From Variovorax ginsengisoli (lineage in GTDB: Bacteria > Pseudomonadota > Gammaproteobacteria > Burkholderiales > Burkholderiaceae_C): a DNA stretch of 64,000 nucleotides. Within the stretch, counting starts at the first letter, position 1. Each line of letters opens with the position of its first letter. The notes under the pieces were generated by a model. The model had not been told where the DNA came from and searched no databases. It was given only the letters and a program-made list of their open reading frames with translations. Shown here piece after piece: positions 33,907 through 43,069 of the stretch. A program made the translations under genes and the position numbers. The DNA is taken from the NCBI RefSeq assembly GCF_030811835.1, contig NZ_JAUSRO010000017.1, positions 62,001 through 126,000 on the forward strand, given 5' to 3'.

Positions 33907-35985
33907 ATGGATCTAAGTCAATTCACACAAGCATTCTTCCTCGAGGCGAATGAACTGCTGATCCAGATGGAGCGCCTGCTCCTGGAGATCGACGTCGACA
34001 CGCCCGACAGTGAGCAGCTCAACGCCATCTTTCGTGCGGCGCACTCCATCAAGGGCGGCGCTGCGACCTTCGGATTTGCTTCGCTGACTGATACGACGCA
34101 CTTGCTCGAGAACCTGCTGGACCGCGCGCGTCACGGTCAACTGCAGTTGAGCCGGCCCATGATCGACGCCTTTTTGGAAACGAAGGACGCTTTGCAAGAA
34201 CAACTCACCGCTTACGAGGCCGGCTCAGTGCCCGAACCCGACATGGTCGCCCACATCTGCGCGATCCTCCAGCAATTGGCCCTTGAGAGCAGCGACGCTG
34301 CTGCTGCCGCTGCATCGAACGTGTCCGCGGCACCTGCGGTCGCTCCGGCGCCTGCACCTGCGCCTGCGCCTGCACCTGTAGCTGCTCCAGTGGCGGCCAA
34401 GCCCGGTGCGTTGTACATCACGCTCGCACGATTGTCGGAGGACGAATTCCGCCTGTTGTCCGACGAGTTGGGCAACCTTGGCACGGTGGTCTCGCAAACG
34501 CGCCGCGGCGACGCGCTCACGGTGGTTCTGGACACGACCTGCGGCCCCGACGACATTGTGGCCGTCTGCTGCTTCTTGATCGACGAGTCGCAGATCAAGA
34601 TCTCGACGCACCCCGAGGTGGCGGCGGGCGACGAAGAGGTGCTGCACGAGGAAATCGCCATTCCAGTGGCCCAGGCTCCTGCGCCGGCTGCACCGGAAAG
34701 CGCCGTGGCGCCCGCGGCTGCCAAGAGCGCAGCGCCACCGGCGAGCACGGCCGCCGCTCCGGCTGGCGGCAAGGAATCCAGCTCGATCCGCGTCGACGTG
34801 GAAAAGGTCGACCAACTCATCAACCTGGTCGGTGAACTGGTCATCACGCAGTCGATGCTCACACAGGCGGCCATCATGCTGGACCCTGTGGTCTACGAAC
34901 GCTTCCTCAGCGGCCTGGGCCATCTCGAGCGCAATGCGCGCGACCTGCAGGAATCGGTCATGTCCATTCGGATGATGCCGATGGACTATGTCTTCAGCCG
35001 CTTCCCCCGCGTGATCCGCGACGTGAGCGCCAAGCTCGGCAAGCAGGTGCGCCTGGACACCTATGGCAAGGAAACGGAGCTGGACAAGGGCCTGATCGAA
35101 CGCATCATCGACCCACTGACCCACCTGGTGCGCAACAGCCTGGACCACGGCATCGAGACGCCCGACAAGCGCCTTGCCGCTGGCAAGGAAGCCACCGGCC
35201 AGCTGCTGCTGTCGGCGCAGCACCACGGTGGAAACATCGTCATCGAGGTGAGCGACGACGGTGGCGGGCTCAACCGCACGCGCATCCTCGCCAAGGCGAT
35301 GGAACAGGGCATGGATGTGAGCGAATCGATGCCCGACGACGAAGTCTGGCAGTTGATCTTCGCGCCGGGCTTCTCGACCGCCGAGACCATCACGTCGATC
35401 TCCGGACGCGGCGTGGGCATGGACGTGGTCAAGCGCAACATCCAGGAGATGGGTGGCCATGTGGAGATCAGCTCACGGGCCGGCCGCGGCACCACCACGC
35501 GCATCGTGCTGCCGCTGACGCTGGCCATCCTCAACGGCATGTCGGTGAAGGTGGGCAATGAGGCCTACATCCTGCCGTTGAGCTACGTGATCGAGTCACT
35601 GCAGCCGCTTCAGGAAAACCTGCACTCCATCACCAACGATGGCCTGGTCATCAAGGTGCGTGGCGAGTACCTGCCGCTGGTCGAGCTGCACCGTGTGTTC
35701 GACGTGGCGGGTGCGCAGACCAACCCGACGCAGGCCATCGTGGTGATCGTGCAGTCCGACGACGCGCGCTTCGCGCTGCTGGTCGATGAACTGCTGGGCC
35801 AGCACCAGGTGGTGGTCAAGAACCTGGAGACCAACTACCGCAAGGTGCCGGGCATTTCGGCGGCCACCATCCTGGGCGACGGCGACGTCGCTTTCATCAT
35901 CGACGTGGGCGCGATGCTGAAGATCCAGAACGCGCAGCCCGCGCGCTCGGCGGTGCTGCCGCCGCCCGCACTGCAGGTGGCATGA
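33907..35985 (+). CDS. cheA: Chemotaxis histidine kinase CheA
   Basis: 692 aa. P1: HPt domain with phospho-acceptor His46 in AAHSIKGGAATF. An Ala/Pro repeat linker (about 138-163) and a P2-like CheY/CheB-binding region (about 168-245) follow. P3 dimerisation begins near VDVEKVDQLINLVGELVITQ. P4 kinase has N box LTHLVRNSLDHGIETPDKR, G1 VSDDGGGLNRTRI and G2 SGRGVGMDVVKRNI. P5 is the CheW-like domain at about 555-690. CheA phosphorylates CheY and CheB. It is downstream of motAB, as in E. coli, but cheW is elsewhere (4,749). Confidence 0.97.
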   Translation: MDLSQFTQAFFLEANELLIQMERLLLEIDVDTPDSEQLNAIFRAAHSIKGGAATFGFASLTDTTHLLENLLDRARHGQLQLSRPMIDAFLETKDALQEQLTAYEAGSVPEPDMVAHICAILQQLALESSDAAAAAASNVSAAPAVAPAPAPAPAPAPVAAPVAAKPGALYITLARLSEDEFRLLSDELGNLGTVVSQTRRGDALTVVLDTTCGPDDIVAVCCFLIDESQIKISTHPEVAAGDEEVLHEEIAIPVAQAPAPAAPESAVAPAAAKSAAPPASTAAAPAGGKESSSIRVDVEKVDQLINLVGELVITQSMLTQAAIMLDPVVYERFLSGLGHLERNARDLQESVMSIRMMPMDYVFSRFPRVIRDVSAKLGKQVRLDTYGKETELDKGLIERIIDPLTHLVRNSLDHGIETPDKRLAAGKEATGQLLLSAQHHGGNIVIEVSDDGGGLNRTRILAKAMEQGMDVSESMPDDEVWQLIFAPGFSTAETITSISGRGVGMDVVKRNIQEMGGHVEISSRAGRGTTTRIVLPLTLAILNGMSVKVGNEAYILPLSYVIESLQPLQENLHSITNDGLVIKVRGEYLPLVELHRVFDVAGAQTNPTQAIVVIVQSDDARFALLVDELLGQHQVVVKNLETNYRKVPGISAATILGDGDVAFIIDVGAMLKIQNAQPARSAVLPPPALQVA

Positions 35986-36086
35986 ACCAAGTCACCGTCG
36001 CGAAGTAGGCGCAGTTCCTACCGTTGATCCTGCCATCGCGCAGATCGTTCATTCCTTACATTGGACGCTTGCGCCCCGAGACCCAC

Positions 36087-36914
36087 GTGAACTCCGAATT
36101 TACTTTCACCGACAGCGACTTTGCCAAAGTGCGCAGCCTGATCCATGGCAAGGCCGGGATTTCGCTGGGCGAGCAGAAGGCGCAGATGGTCTACAGCCGG
36201 CTGTCGCGCCGACTGCGCGAGCTGCAGATGACCGATTTTGCGTCTTACCTGCGTTCGCTCGAAGCGGACCCGAACTCGGCGGAGTGGCAGTCGTTCATCA
36301 ATTCGCTGACGACCAACCTCACGTCCTTCTTTCGCGAAGCGCATCACTTTCCCGTGCTGGCCGACCATGTGAAGAAGTGCACCGAGCCGGTGACCGTCTG
36401 GTGCGCTGCGGCGTCGACGGGTGAGGAACCCTATTCGCTGGCCATCACGCTGACCGAAGCGCTGGGGGCCAAGGCGGCCTCGGCCCGTGTCATTTCCACG
36501 GACATCGACACGGCTGTGCTGGCCAAGGCGGCGACGGCGACCTTCACGACCGAACAGGTCAAGGGCATGTCGCCCGAGCGGCTGCGCAAGTTCTTCCACA
36601 AGGGCACGGGCGCCAACGAAGGCAAGGTGCGCGTGCGCGCCGAGGTCGCCGGGCTGGTCAAGTTCAGTCGGCTCAACCTGCTGGACCCGTCGTGGTCGGT
36701 CAAGGAGCCGGTCGACGCGATCTTCTGCCGCAACGTGATGATCTATTTCGACAAGCCGACGCAGCGCAAGATCCTTGAACGCTTCGAGACGCTGCTCAAG
36801 CCTGGCGGTCTGCTGTTCGCGGGCCATTCGGAGAACGCCTCGCTGGTTGACCCGAACTTCAAATCGGTCGGGCCGACGGTCTACCAGTTGCCACGCAAGG
36901 CGGGTGTGCGATGA
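36087..36914 (+). CDS. cheR: Chemotaxis protein methyltransferase CheR
   Basis: 275 aa from a GTG at 36087. N-terminal helical domain has FAKVRSLIHGKAGISLGEQK, and the SAM-binding domain has WCAAASTGEEPYSLAI and DAIFCRNVMIYFDKPTQRK. CheR methylates receptor glutamates. An in-frame TTG at 36024 would add 21 residues, but the GTG is nearer the family length (about 280). The stop overlaps cheD by 4 bases (ATGA). The MCP at 5,265 has the matching tether peptide. Confidence 0.95.
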   Translation: MNSEFTFTDSDFAKVRSLIHGKAGISLGEQKAQMVYSRLSRRLRELQMTDFASYLRSLEADPNSAEWQSFINSLTTNLTSFFREAHHFPVLADHVKKCTEPVTVWCAAASTGEEPYSLAITLTEALGAKAASARVISTDIDTAVLAKAATATFTTEQVKGMSPERLRKFFHKGTGANEGKVRVRAEVAGLVKFSRLNLLDPSWSVKEPVDAIFCRNVMIYFDKPTQRKILERFETLLKPGGLLFAGHSENASLVDPNFKSVGPTVYQLPRKAGVR

Positions 36915-37573
36915 CCTTTGCGGGTCCCGACGCGATCGCCAGCCACCATTACTACGACCGTGACTGCGCGAGCATGGCCGTGCGGCTGCTGCCGTCGGAG
37001 TATTTCGTCTCCACCACCGGCACGGTGATGACCACCGTGCTCGGTTCCTGCGTGGCCGCCTGCCTGCTCGACGCCGAAGCCGGTGTCTCGGGCATGAACC
37101 ACTTCATGCTGCCTGATGCCGACCCCGGTGCCCACACCCATGCCGAGGCGATGCGCTACGGCGGCTACGCCATGGACGTGCTGGTGCGCGAAATGATGCA
37201 ACGCGGAGCGCGCCGCGCCAAGCTGCAGGCCAAGATCTTTGGCGGTGGCGCGGTGCTCGCCAACATGACGACGCTGAACATCGGCGATCGCAATGCCGAC
37301 TTTGCGCTGCGGTACCTGCGCGCCGAGGGCATCACCCTCTCTGCGCAGGACCTGCGCGGCCCCAGTGCACGACGGGTCTGCTTCTTCGGCGCGACGGGGC
37401 GTGCGGTCGTCAAGAAACTCCGCGCGCAGAGCGACGTCAGCGCCGTGCAGGCGGTGGAGGGCGAATTGCTGCGCAAGGCGGCGATCCCCTTGGCGGCGAC
37501 TGCGACCGCAAGTTCGCGGCCGCCGCCTGTCTATTCATTTCTTACAGAACGCCCCAGGAGCACCGAGCCGTGA
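36911..37573 (+). CDS. cheD: Chemoreceptor glutamine deamidase CheD
   Basis: 220 aa. Catalytic Cys in TVLGSCVAACLLDAEAGVSG and catalytic His in MNHFMLP are both present, with the later AKIFGGGAVL and IGDRNADFALRYL segments. CheD deamidates receptor Gln to Glu. E. coli lacks it; betaproteobacteria usually place it between cheR and cheB, as here. It overlaps cheR (ATGA) and cheB (GTGA) by 4 bases each. Confidence 0.95.
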   Translation: MTFAGPDAIASHHYYDRDCASMAVRLLPSEYFVSTTGTVMTTVLGSCVAACLLDAEAGVSGMNHFMLPDADPGAHTHAEAMRYGGYAMDVLVREMMQRGARRAKLQAKIFGGGAVLANMTTLNIGDRNADFALRYLRAEGITLSAQDLRGPSARRVCFFGATGRAVVKKLRAQSDVSAVQAVEGELLRKAAIPLAATATASSRPPPVYSFLTERPRSTEP

Positions 37574-38646
37574 AACAGATCAAGGTGCTATGCGTCGACG
37601 ACTCGGCGCTGATCCGCAATGTGATGACCGAGATCATCAACAGCCAGCCGGACATGACCGTGGTGGGAACGGCTGCCGACCCGTTGCTCGCGCGCGACCT
37701 CATCAAGTCGCTGAACCCGGACGTCGTGACGCTCGACGTGGAAATGCCGCGCATGGATGGCCTGGAGTTCCTCGAGAAGCTCATGCGCCTGCGGCCCACG
37801 CCGGTGCTCATGGTGTCTTCGCTGACCGAACGCGGCTCGGAAATTGCGCTGCGTGCGCTGGAACTCGGCGCCATCGACTTCGTGACCAAGCCCAAACTGG
37901 GCGTGCGCGACGGGCTCATCAATTACACGGAGCTCATCGCCACCAAGATCCGCGCGGCTTCCATGGCCAAGCTGCCCGCGCCACGCCTGGGCGCACTGGC
38001 CAAAGGCGCGAGCGTGGCAACCGAGGCGCCGATCGGCAGCCCGCTGCTGAGCACTGAAAAGCTCATCATCATCGGTGCCTCCACGGGTGGCACTGAAGCC
38101 ATCAAGGAAGTGCTGCAGCCGCTGCCTGCCGACAGCCCCGGGGTGCTCATCGCGCAGCACATGCCTGGCGGATTCACCAAGTCGTTCGCGCAACGTCTGG
38201 ACGGGTTGTGCAGCATCACGGTCAAGGAGGCCATCGACGGCGAGCGCGTGCTTCCGGGCTATGCCTATCTGGCACCTGGCGGCTTTCACATGTCGCTCAG
38301 CCGCAGTGGCGCGAACTACGTGGTCCGCCTGGACCAGGAGCCGCCGGTCAATCGCCACCGCCCATCGATCGATGTGCTGTTCGACTCGGCCGCGCGCCAT
38401 GCCGGCAAGAACGCCATTGGCGTGCTGCTCACCGGCATGGGCAAGGACGGCGCGGAAGGGCTGCTGCGCATGCGACAGGCCGGCGCCTACACGCTGGCGC
38501 AGGACGAGGCCAGCTGCGTGGTGTTCGGCATGCCGAGGGAGGCGATCGCTTTGGGTGCGGCGGATGAGATATCGCCGTTGGGTGAAATGAGCCGGCGTGT
38601 GCTGGCGCGCCTTCGCACGTTCGGCGCGCGCACCAACCGGGTTTGA
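37570..38646 (+). CDS. cheB: Chemotaxis response regulator/methylesterase CheB
   Basis: 358 aa. N-terminal receiver domain (residues 1-120) with phospho-acceptor Asp56 in VVTLDVEMPRMDG. A linker is followed by the CheB methylesterase domain with IGASTGGTEA (Ser), AQHMPGGFT (His) and LTGMGKDGAEG (Asp) forming the catalytic triad. CheB removes methyl groups from receptors after phosphorylation by CheA. GTG start overlaps the cheD stop. Confidence 0.97.
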   Translation: MKQIKVLCVDDSALIRNVMTEIINSQPDMTVVGTAADPLLARDLIKSLNPDVVTLDVEMPRMDGLEFLEKLMRLRPTPVLMVSSLTERGSEIALRALELGAIDFVTKPKLGVRDGLINYTELIATKIRAASMAKLPAPRLGALAKGASVATEAPIGSPLLSTEKLIIIGASTGGTEAIKEVLQPLPADSPGVLIAQHMPGGFTKSFAQRLDGLCSITVKEAIDGERVLPGYAYLAPGGFHMSLSRSGANYVVRLDQEPPVNRHRPSIDVLFDSAARHAGKNAIGVLLTGMGKDGAEGLLRMRQAGAYTLAQDEASCVVFGMPREAIALGAADEISPLGEMSRRVLARLRTFGARTNRV

Positions 38647-38666
38647 TACGACATGAGGAAAACAGA

Positions 38667-39065
38667 GTGATTCAAAAAAGTACCAAGATCTTGGTCGTGG
38701 ACGACTTCCCGACCATGCGGCGCATCGTTCGAAACTTGCTCAAGGAACTCGAGTTCCTGAACGTGGACGAGGCGGAGGATGGCGCGGCCGGCCTGGAGAA
38801 GCTGCGTGGCGGCAACTTCGGCTTCGTCGTGTCCGACTGGAACATGCCCAACATGGATGGTCTGAGCATGCTGCAAGCCATTCGGGCCGATCCGGAACTC
38901 TGCAAGCTGCCCGTCCTGATGGTCACTGCGGAGGCCAAGAAGGAAAACATCATTGCGGCCGCGCAGGCGGGCGCCAACGGCTACGTGGTCAAACCCTTCA
39001 CTGCGGCCACGCTCGAAGAAAAGATCACCAAGATCTTCGAGAAGATCAACAAAGAGGCCGCCTGA
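38667..39065 (+). CDS. cheY: Chemotaxis response regulator CheY
   Basis: 132 aa, a single receiver domain with Asp12/13 in VVDDFPTMRR, phospho-acceptor Asp57 in VVSDWNMPNMDG, Thr in LMVTAEAKKE and Lys in YVVKPF. Close to E. coli CheY. CheY-P binds FliM to reverse the motor. GTG start at 38667 has GAGGA 7 bases upstream; the earlier TTG at 38643 overlaps cheB and has no such site. cheZ starts 1 base after the stop. Confidence 0.97.
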   Translation: MIQKSTKILVVDDFPTMRRIVRNLLKELEFLNVDEAEDGAAGLEKLRGGNFGFVVSDWNMPNMDGLSMLQAIRADPELCKLPVLMVTAEAKKENIIAAAQAGANGYVVKPFTAATLEEKITKIFEKINKEAA

Positions 39066-39066
39066 C

Positions 39067-39708
39067 ATGTCGCTACCAGCCGAAATGCCGGGAGATCCCG
39101 GAAACACCGCCGAGCAACTGCTCAATCGCATTGGCATGCTGACCCGCCAGTTGCGCGAAGGACTTCGCGAACTTGGGTTGGACAAGCAGGTCAGCAAGGT
39201 CGCCGATGCCATTCCCGATGCGCGTGACCGCCTGAAGTACGTCGCGAGCATGACCGAACGCGCAGCGGACCGGTCGCTCAACGCGATCGAGATCGCCCAG
39301 CCGCTGCAGGAGTCGCTGGCGGCCGACGCCAAGGCATTGACCAAGCGCTGGGACGGCTGGTTCGAAAGCCCGGTCGAGCTCGACCAGGCGCGCGAACTGG
39401 TGCTCGACACGCGTGGTTACCTGCAGGGTGTGCCCGCCAAGACCAGCGCCATCAACGCCCAGTTGATGGAGATCATGATGGCGCAGGACTTCCAGGATCT
39501 GACGGGTCAGGTGATCAAGAAGATGATGGAGGTGGTCAACGAGGTCGAGACCCAGCTCCTGCAGGTGCTGATCGACAACTCACCCATGGTCGAGAAGCGC
39601 AATGAGCCTCTGGGTCTGCAGAACGGCCCGCAGGTCAAGGCCGGCAATCCCGATGCCGTGGCCGACCAGGGGCAGGTCGACGACCTGCTCGCGAGCCTCG
39701 GATTCTGA
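39067..39708 (+). CDS. cheZ: CheY phosphatase CheZ
   Basis: 213 aa. The active-site helix AQDFQDLTGQVIKKMMEVV contains the catalytic Gln, and the C-terminal QVDDLLASLGF is the CheY-binding peptide. CheZ forms a long four-helix dimer and dephosphorylates CheY-P. The start at 39067 lies one base after cheY. A 119-base gap follows before flhB; it holds a weak inverted repeat but no clear terminator. Confidence 0.96.
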   Translation: MSLPAEMPGDPGNTAEQLLNRIGMLTRQLREGLRELGLDKQVSKVADAIPDARDRLKYVASMTERAADRSLNAIEIAQPLQESLAADAKALTKRWDGWFESPVELDQARELVLDTRGYLQGVPAKTSAINAQLMEIMMAQDFQDLTGQVIKKMMEVVNEVETQLLQVLIDNSPMVEKRNEPLGLQNGPQVKAGNPDAVADQGQVDDLLASLGF

Positions 39709-39827
39709 GCGTCCGATCCTGCGAGGAATGCTTCGTTTGCACGTCTGATCGCTTCATTGGCCTGCAGGGGGGCCACCAATAATTGCTCATCAGCTGGCGA
39801 AACCGCCACGGCTTGCATGGAGCATGA

Positions 39828-40970
39828 ATGGCAGAAGAAAGCGATCTCGAAAAGACGGAGCCAGCCTCACAGCAGCGCCTGGACAAGGCGCGCGAAGAAG
39901 GCACTGTCGTCCGGTCGCGCGAGCTGTCGACCTTCCTGATGCTCGGCACGGCCTTCGCCGGTCTGTGGTTCACATCGGGGCCGGTGGTCCAGGCGCTGGA
40001 CTTAGGGCTGCGCAATTCGCTGCAGTTCGACCGGCGCGCGGCCTTCGAGCCCAGCCAGATGGCGGTGCAATTCGCAGGCTCTGTATTCCATGCCCTGCTG
40101 GCCATGCTGCCGCTGTTCGGCATGCTGGTCCTGATGGCGGTGGTCGGCCCGATGCTGCTGGGCGGCTGGCTGCTTTCGGCCAAGGCCGTGGCGCCTAAGT
40201 TCAGCAAGCTCAACCCTTTCTCCGGCCTGGTCCGGATGGTCTCCTCCCACACCCTCGTCGAGCTCGTCAAGGCGCTGGCCAAGACCTTGCTGGTGGGTGG
40301 CGTCGGCTATTGGGTGATCAAGGACAACTTCGACAGCGTGCTGGCGTTGATGACGCAGCCCGCTTCGGTGGCACTGCGCGATGCCGTCTGGCTGGTCGCC
40401 CGCAGCTGCGCGCTGACTGCCGGTGCGCTGCTGGTGGTCGCGTTGATCGACGTGCCGTGGCAGCTCTGGACGCATTTCCGCAAGCTGCGCATGTCGCGCG
40501 AAGAGCTGCGCCAGGAGCACAAGGAAAGCGAAGGCGATCCGCACATCAAGTCGCAGATCAAGCGCCTGCAGCAGCAGGCCGCCAAGCGCCGCATGATGGG
40601 CGAGGTGCCCAAGGCCGATATCGTGGTCACCAACCCGACCCACTTTGCCGTTGCCCTGCGCTACATCGACAGCGACATGCGCGCGCCACGTGTCGTGGCC
40701 AAGGGCACCGACCTGGTGGCGCTGCGCATTCGGGAGATCGCCGCGGAAAACGGCGTGCCGATCCTGGAGGCGCCTTCGCTCACGCGGTCACTCTACAAGC
40801 ACACCCTGCTGGGCAGCGAGATTCCGGCCGGCTTGTACACGGCCGTGGCCGAGGTGCTGGCGTGGGTCTACCAGCTGCGCCGCTGGAAAGAGGAGGGTGG
40901 CGAGGCACCCCGTACGCCGTCGAACCTGCCGGTGCCCGCTGAACTCGAGATCCCGGCGGTGGCTGCATGA
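39828..40970 (+). CDS. flhB: Flagellar export switch protein FlhB
   Basis: 380 aa. Four transmembrane helices in residues about 30-215, then the cytoplasmic domain with the autocleavage motif NPTH at 269-272. FlhB switches export from hook to filament substrates after FliK signals. The C-terminal end is homologous to the small FhlB at 30,531. Stop overlaps the flhA start by 4 bases. The 119 bases upstream may hold a class II promoter, unseen by eye. Confidence 0.97.
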   Translation: MAEESDLEKTEPASQQRLDKAREEGTVVRSRELSTFLMLGTAFAGLWFTSGPVVQALDLGLRNSLQFDRRAAFEPSQMAVQFAGSVFHALLAMLPLFGMLVLMAVVGPMLLGGWLLSAKAVAPKFSKLNPFSGLVRMVSSHTLVELVKALAKTLLVGGVGYWVIKDNFDSVLALMTQPASVALRDAVWLVARSCALTAGALLVVALIDVPWQLWTHFRKLRMSREELRQEHKESEGDPHIKSQIKRLQQQAAKRRMMGEVPKADIVVTNPTHFAVALRYIDSDMRAPRVVAKGTDLVALRIREIAAENGVPILEAPSLTRSLYKHTLLGSEIPAGLYTAVAEVLAWVYQLRRWKEEGGEAPRTPSNLPVPAELEIPAVAA

Positions 40971-43069
40971 ACGCGCTGGCCGACATGATGCGCTCGCCGT
41001 CCAAGCTGCTGCAGGGCAACTACATGAAGGGGCTGACGGGCCCGCTCCTGATCGTGATGATCCTGAGCATGATGGTGCTGCCGCTGCCGCCCGTCCTGCT
41101 CGACCTGTTCTTCACCTTCAACATCGCGCTGTCGATCATGGTGCTGCTGGTCAGCATGTACACCATGAAGGCGCTCGACTTCGCGGCCTTCCCGGCCGTG
41201 CTCCTTTTCTCCACCTTGCTGCGCCTGTCTCTGAATGTGGCGTCTACCCGCGTCGTGCTGATGCACGGCCACACCGGCCCGGACGCGGCCGGCAAGGTGA
41301 TCGAGGCTTTCGGCCACTTCCTGGTGGGCGGCAACTTCGCCGTGGGCGTGATGGTGTTCATCATCCTGGTGCTGATCAACTTCATGGTGATCACCAAGGG
41401 CGCGGGCCGCATTGCCGAAGTCGGCGCACGCTTCATGCTCGACGCGATGCCCGGCAAGCAGATGGCGATCGACGCCGACCTCAATGCCGGCCTGATCGGC
41501 GAGGACGTGGCCCGCAAGCGCCGCAAGGAAGTGGCGCAGGAGGCCGACTTCTACGGCTCGATGGACGGTGCCAGCAAGTTCGTGCGCGGCGACGCGGTGG
41601 CGGGCCTGCTCATCATGGTGATCAACATCATCGGCGGCCTGATCGTGGGCATGCTGCAGCACGACCTGAACTTCTCGACGGCCGTGGAGACCTACACGCT
41701 GCTGGCCATTGGCGACGGCCTGGTGGCGCAGATCCCGGCGCTCGTGATCTCGACGGCCGCCGGCGTGATCGTCTCGCGGGTGACGACCGACGAGGACGTG
41801 GGCCGCCAGCTCACCGGGCAGCTCTTCTCCAACCCGCAGGTGTTGTTCCTGACGGCGGCCATCATCGGCTTGATGGGGTTGATTCCCGGCATGCCGAACG
41901 TCTCTTTCCTGCTCATCGCAGGCGGTCTCGCCTGGCTGGGGCGCAAGGTGATGCTGCGCAAGCCCGAGCCGACGGCCGAGCAGCAACAGCAGGCCAGCCA
42001 GGCAGCGGCCTCTGCCGTGGCCGCGCCCGAGTCGGCCGAAGCGACCTGGGACGACGTGGCGCTGGTCGAGCCGCTGGGCATGGAGGTCGGCTACCGGCTC
42101 ATCCCGCTGGTCGACCAGGCGCAGAACGGCGAACTGCTCGGACGCATCAAGAGCATCCGCAAGAAGATCGCGCAGGAGCTCGGTTTTCTGGTGCCGGTCG
42201 TCCACATCCGCGACAACCTGGAAATCAAGCCGAACGCCTATGTGATCAAGCTCAAGGGCGTGGAGATCGGCCGCGGCGAGGCGTTCCCCACGCAGTTCAT
42301 GGCCATCGACCCGGGCAACGTGAAGGGCACACTGGCCGGCACGCCGACCCAGGACCCCGCCTTCGGCCTGCCTGCCGTGTGGATCGAGGCCAACCTGCGC
42401 CAGCAGGCGCAGGTGCTCGGTTACACGGTGGTCGATGCGTGCACCGTGATGGCCACGCACCTGAACCACCTGATCCAGACCCATGCGGCTTCGTTGCTGG
42501 GCCGCCAGGAAGTCCAGCAGCTGCTCGACCAGATCGCCAAGACGGCACCCAAGCTGACCGAAGACCTGGTGCCCAAGGTGCTCACGCTCAGCGTGCTGCA
42601 CAAGGTGCTGCAGAACCTGCTCGACGAGGAGGTGCCGATCCGCGACATGCGCACGATCCTCGACATCCTGGCCGAGCATGCGCCGACCGTGAAGGAGGCC
42701 ATCGAGCTGACTTCGCTGGTGCGCCTGGCGCTGGGCCGTGCAATCACCCAGCAGCTGTTCCCTGGCGACGGCGAGCTGCAGGTCATCGGCCTGGACAGCG
42801 CGCTCGACGGCGTGCTGAACCAGGCGATGAACAACAGCAGCGGCATCGAGCCCGGCCTGGCCGAGGTGCTGATCAAGCAGGCCTCGGTCGCCATGGCCCG
42901 CCAGGAAGAAAAGGGCCTGCCGCCCGTCCTGGTGGTCCAGCACTCGCTGCGTGTGCTGCTCTCGCGCTTTCTGCGACGCAGCCTGCCTCGGCTCAAGGTG
43001 CTGTCGCAGGCCGAGATTCCTGATTCCCGAATCATCAAGATTACCGCCACCATTGGAGGACGAGTTTGA
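40967..43069 (+). CDS. flhA: Flagellar export gate protein FlhA
   Basis: 700 aa. Eight hydrophobic helices in residues about 20-320 surround the FHIPEP-type region (for example STLLRLSLNVASTRVVL and GDGLVAQIPALVISTAAGVI). A large cytoplasmic domain (about 345-700) docks chaperone-substrate complexes. Length matches the family. It overlaps flhB and flhF by 4 bases each. Confidence 0.97.
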   Translation: MNALADMMRSPSKLLQGNYMKGLTGPLLIVMILSMMVLPLPPVLLDLFFTFNIALSIMVLLVSMYTMKALDFAAFPAVLLFSTLLRLSLNVASTRVVLMHGHTGPDAAGKVIEAFGHFLVGGNFAVGVMVFIILVLINFMVITKGAGRIAEVGARFMLDAMPGKQMAIDADLNAGLIGEDVARKRRKEVAQEADFYGSMDGASKFVRGDAVAGLLIMVINIIGGLIVGMLQHDLNFSTAVETYTLLAIGDGLVAQIPALVISTAAGVIVSRVTTDEDVGRQLTGQLFSNPQVLFLTAAIIGLMGLIPGMPNVSFLLIAGGLAWLGRKVMLRKPEPTAEQQQQASQAAASAVAAPESAEATWDDVALVEPLGMEVGYRLIPLVDQAQNGELLGRIKSIRKKIAQELGFLVPVVHIRDNLEIKPNAYVIKLKGVEIGRGEAFPTQFMAIDPGNVKGTLAGTPTQDPAFGLPAVWIEANLRQQAQVLGYTVVDACTVMATHLNHLIQTHAASLLGRQEVQQLLDQIAKTAPKLTEDLVPKVLTLSVLHKVLQNLLDEEVPIRDMRTILDILAEHAPTVKEAIELTSLVRLALGRAITQQLFPGDGELQVIGLDSALDGVLNQAMNNSSGIEPGLAEVLIKQASVAMARQEEKGLPPVLVVQHSLRVLLSRFLRRSLPRLKVLSQAEIPDSRIIKITATIGGRV

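Noticed and set aside
39756..39780. Terminator between cheZ and flhB
   Set aside because: Only alternative 5-bp stems (ATTGG/CCAAT or TGGCC/GGCCA) and no T tract.
40614..40622. GCCGATA-type element inside flhB as a FliA promoter
   Set aside because: It is coding sequence (GCCGATATC), lacks a -35 and has no gene start nearby.
40645..43023. 792-codon open frame on the plus strand overlapping flhB and flhA
   Set aside because: Out of frame with both genes and of shadow composition; flhB and flhA explain the region.
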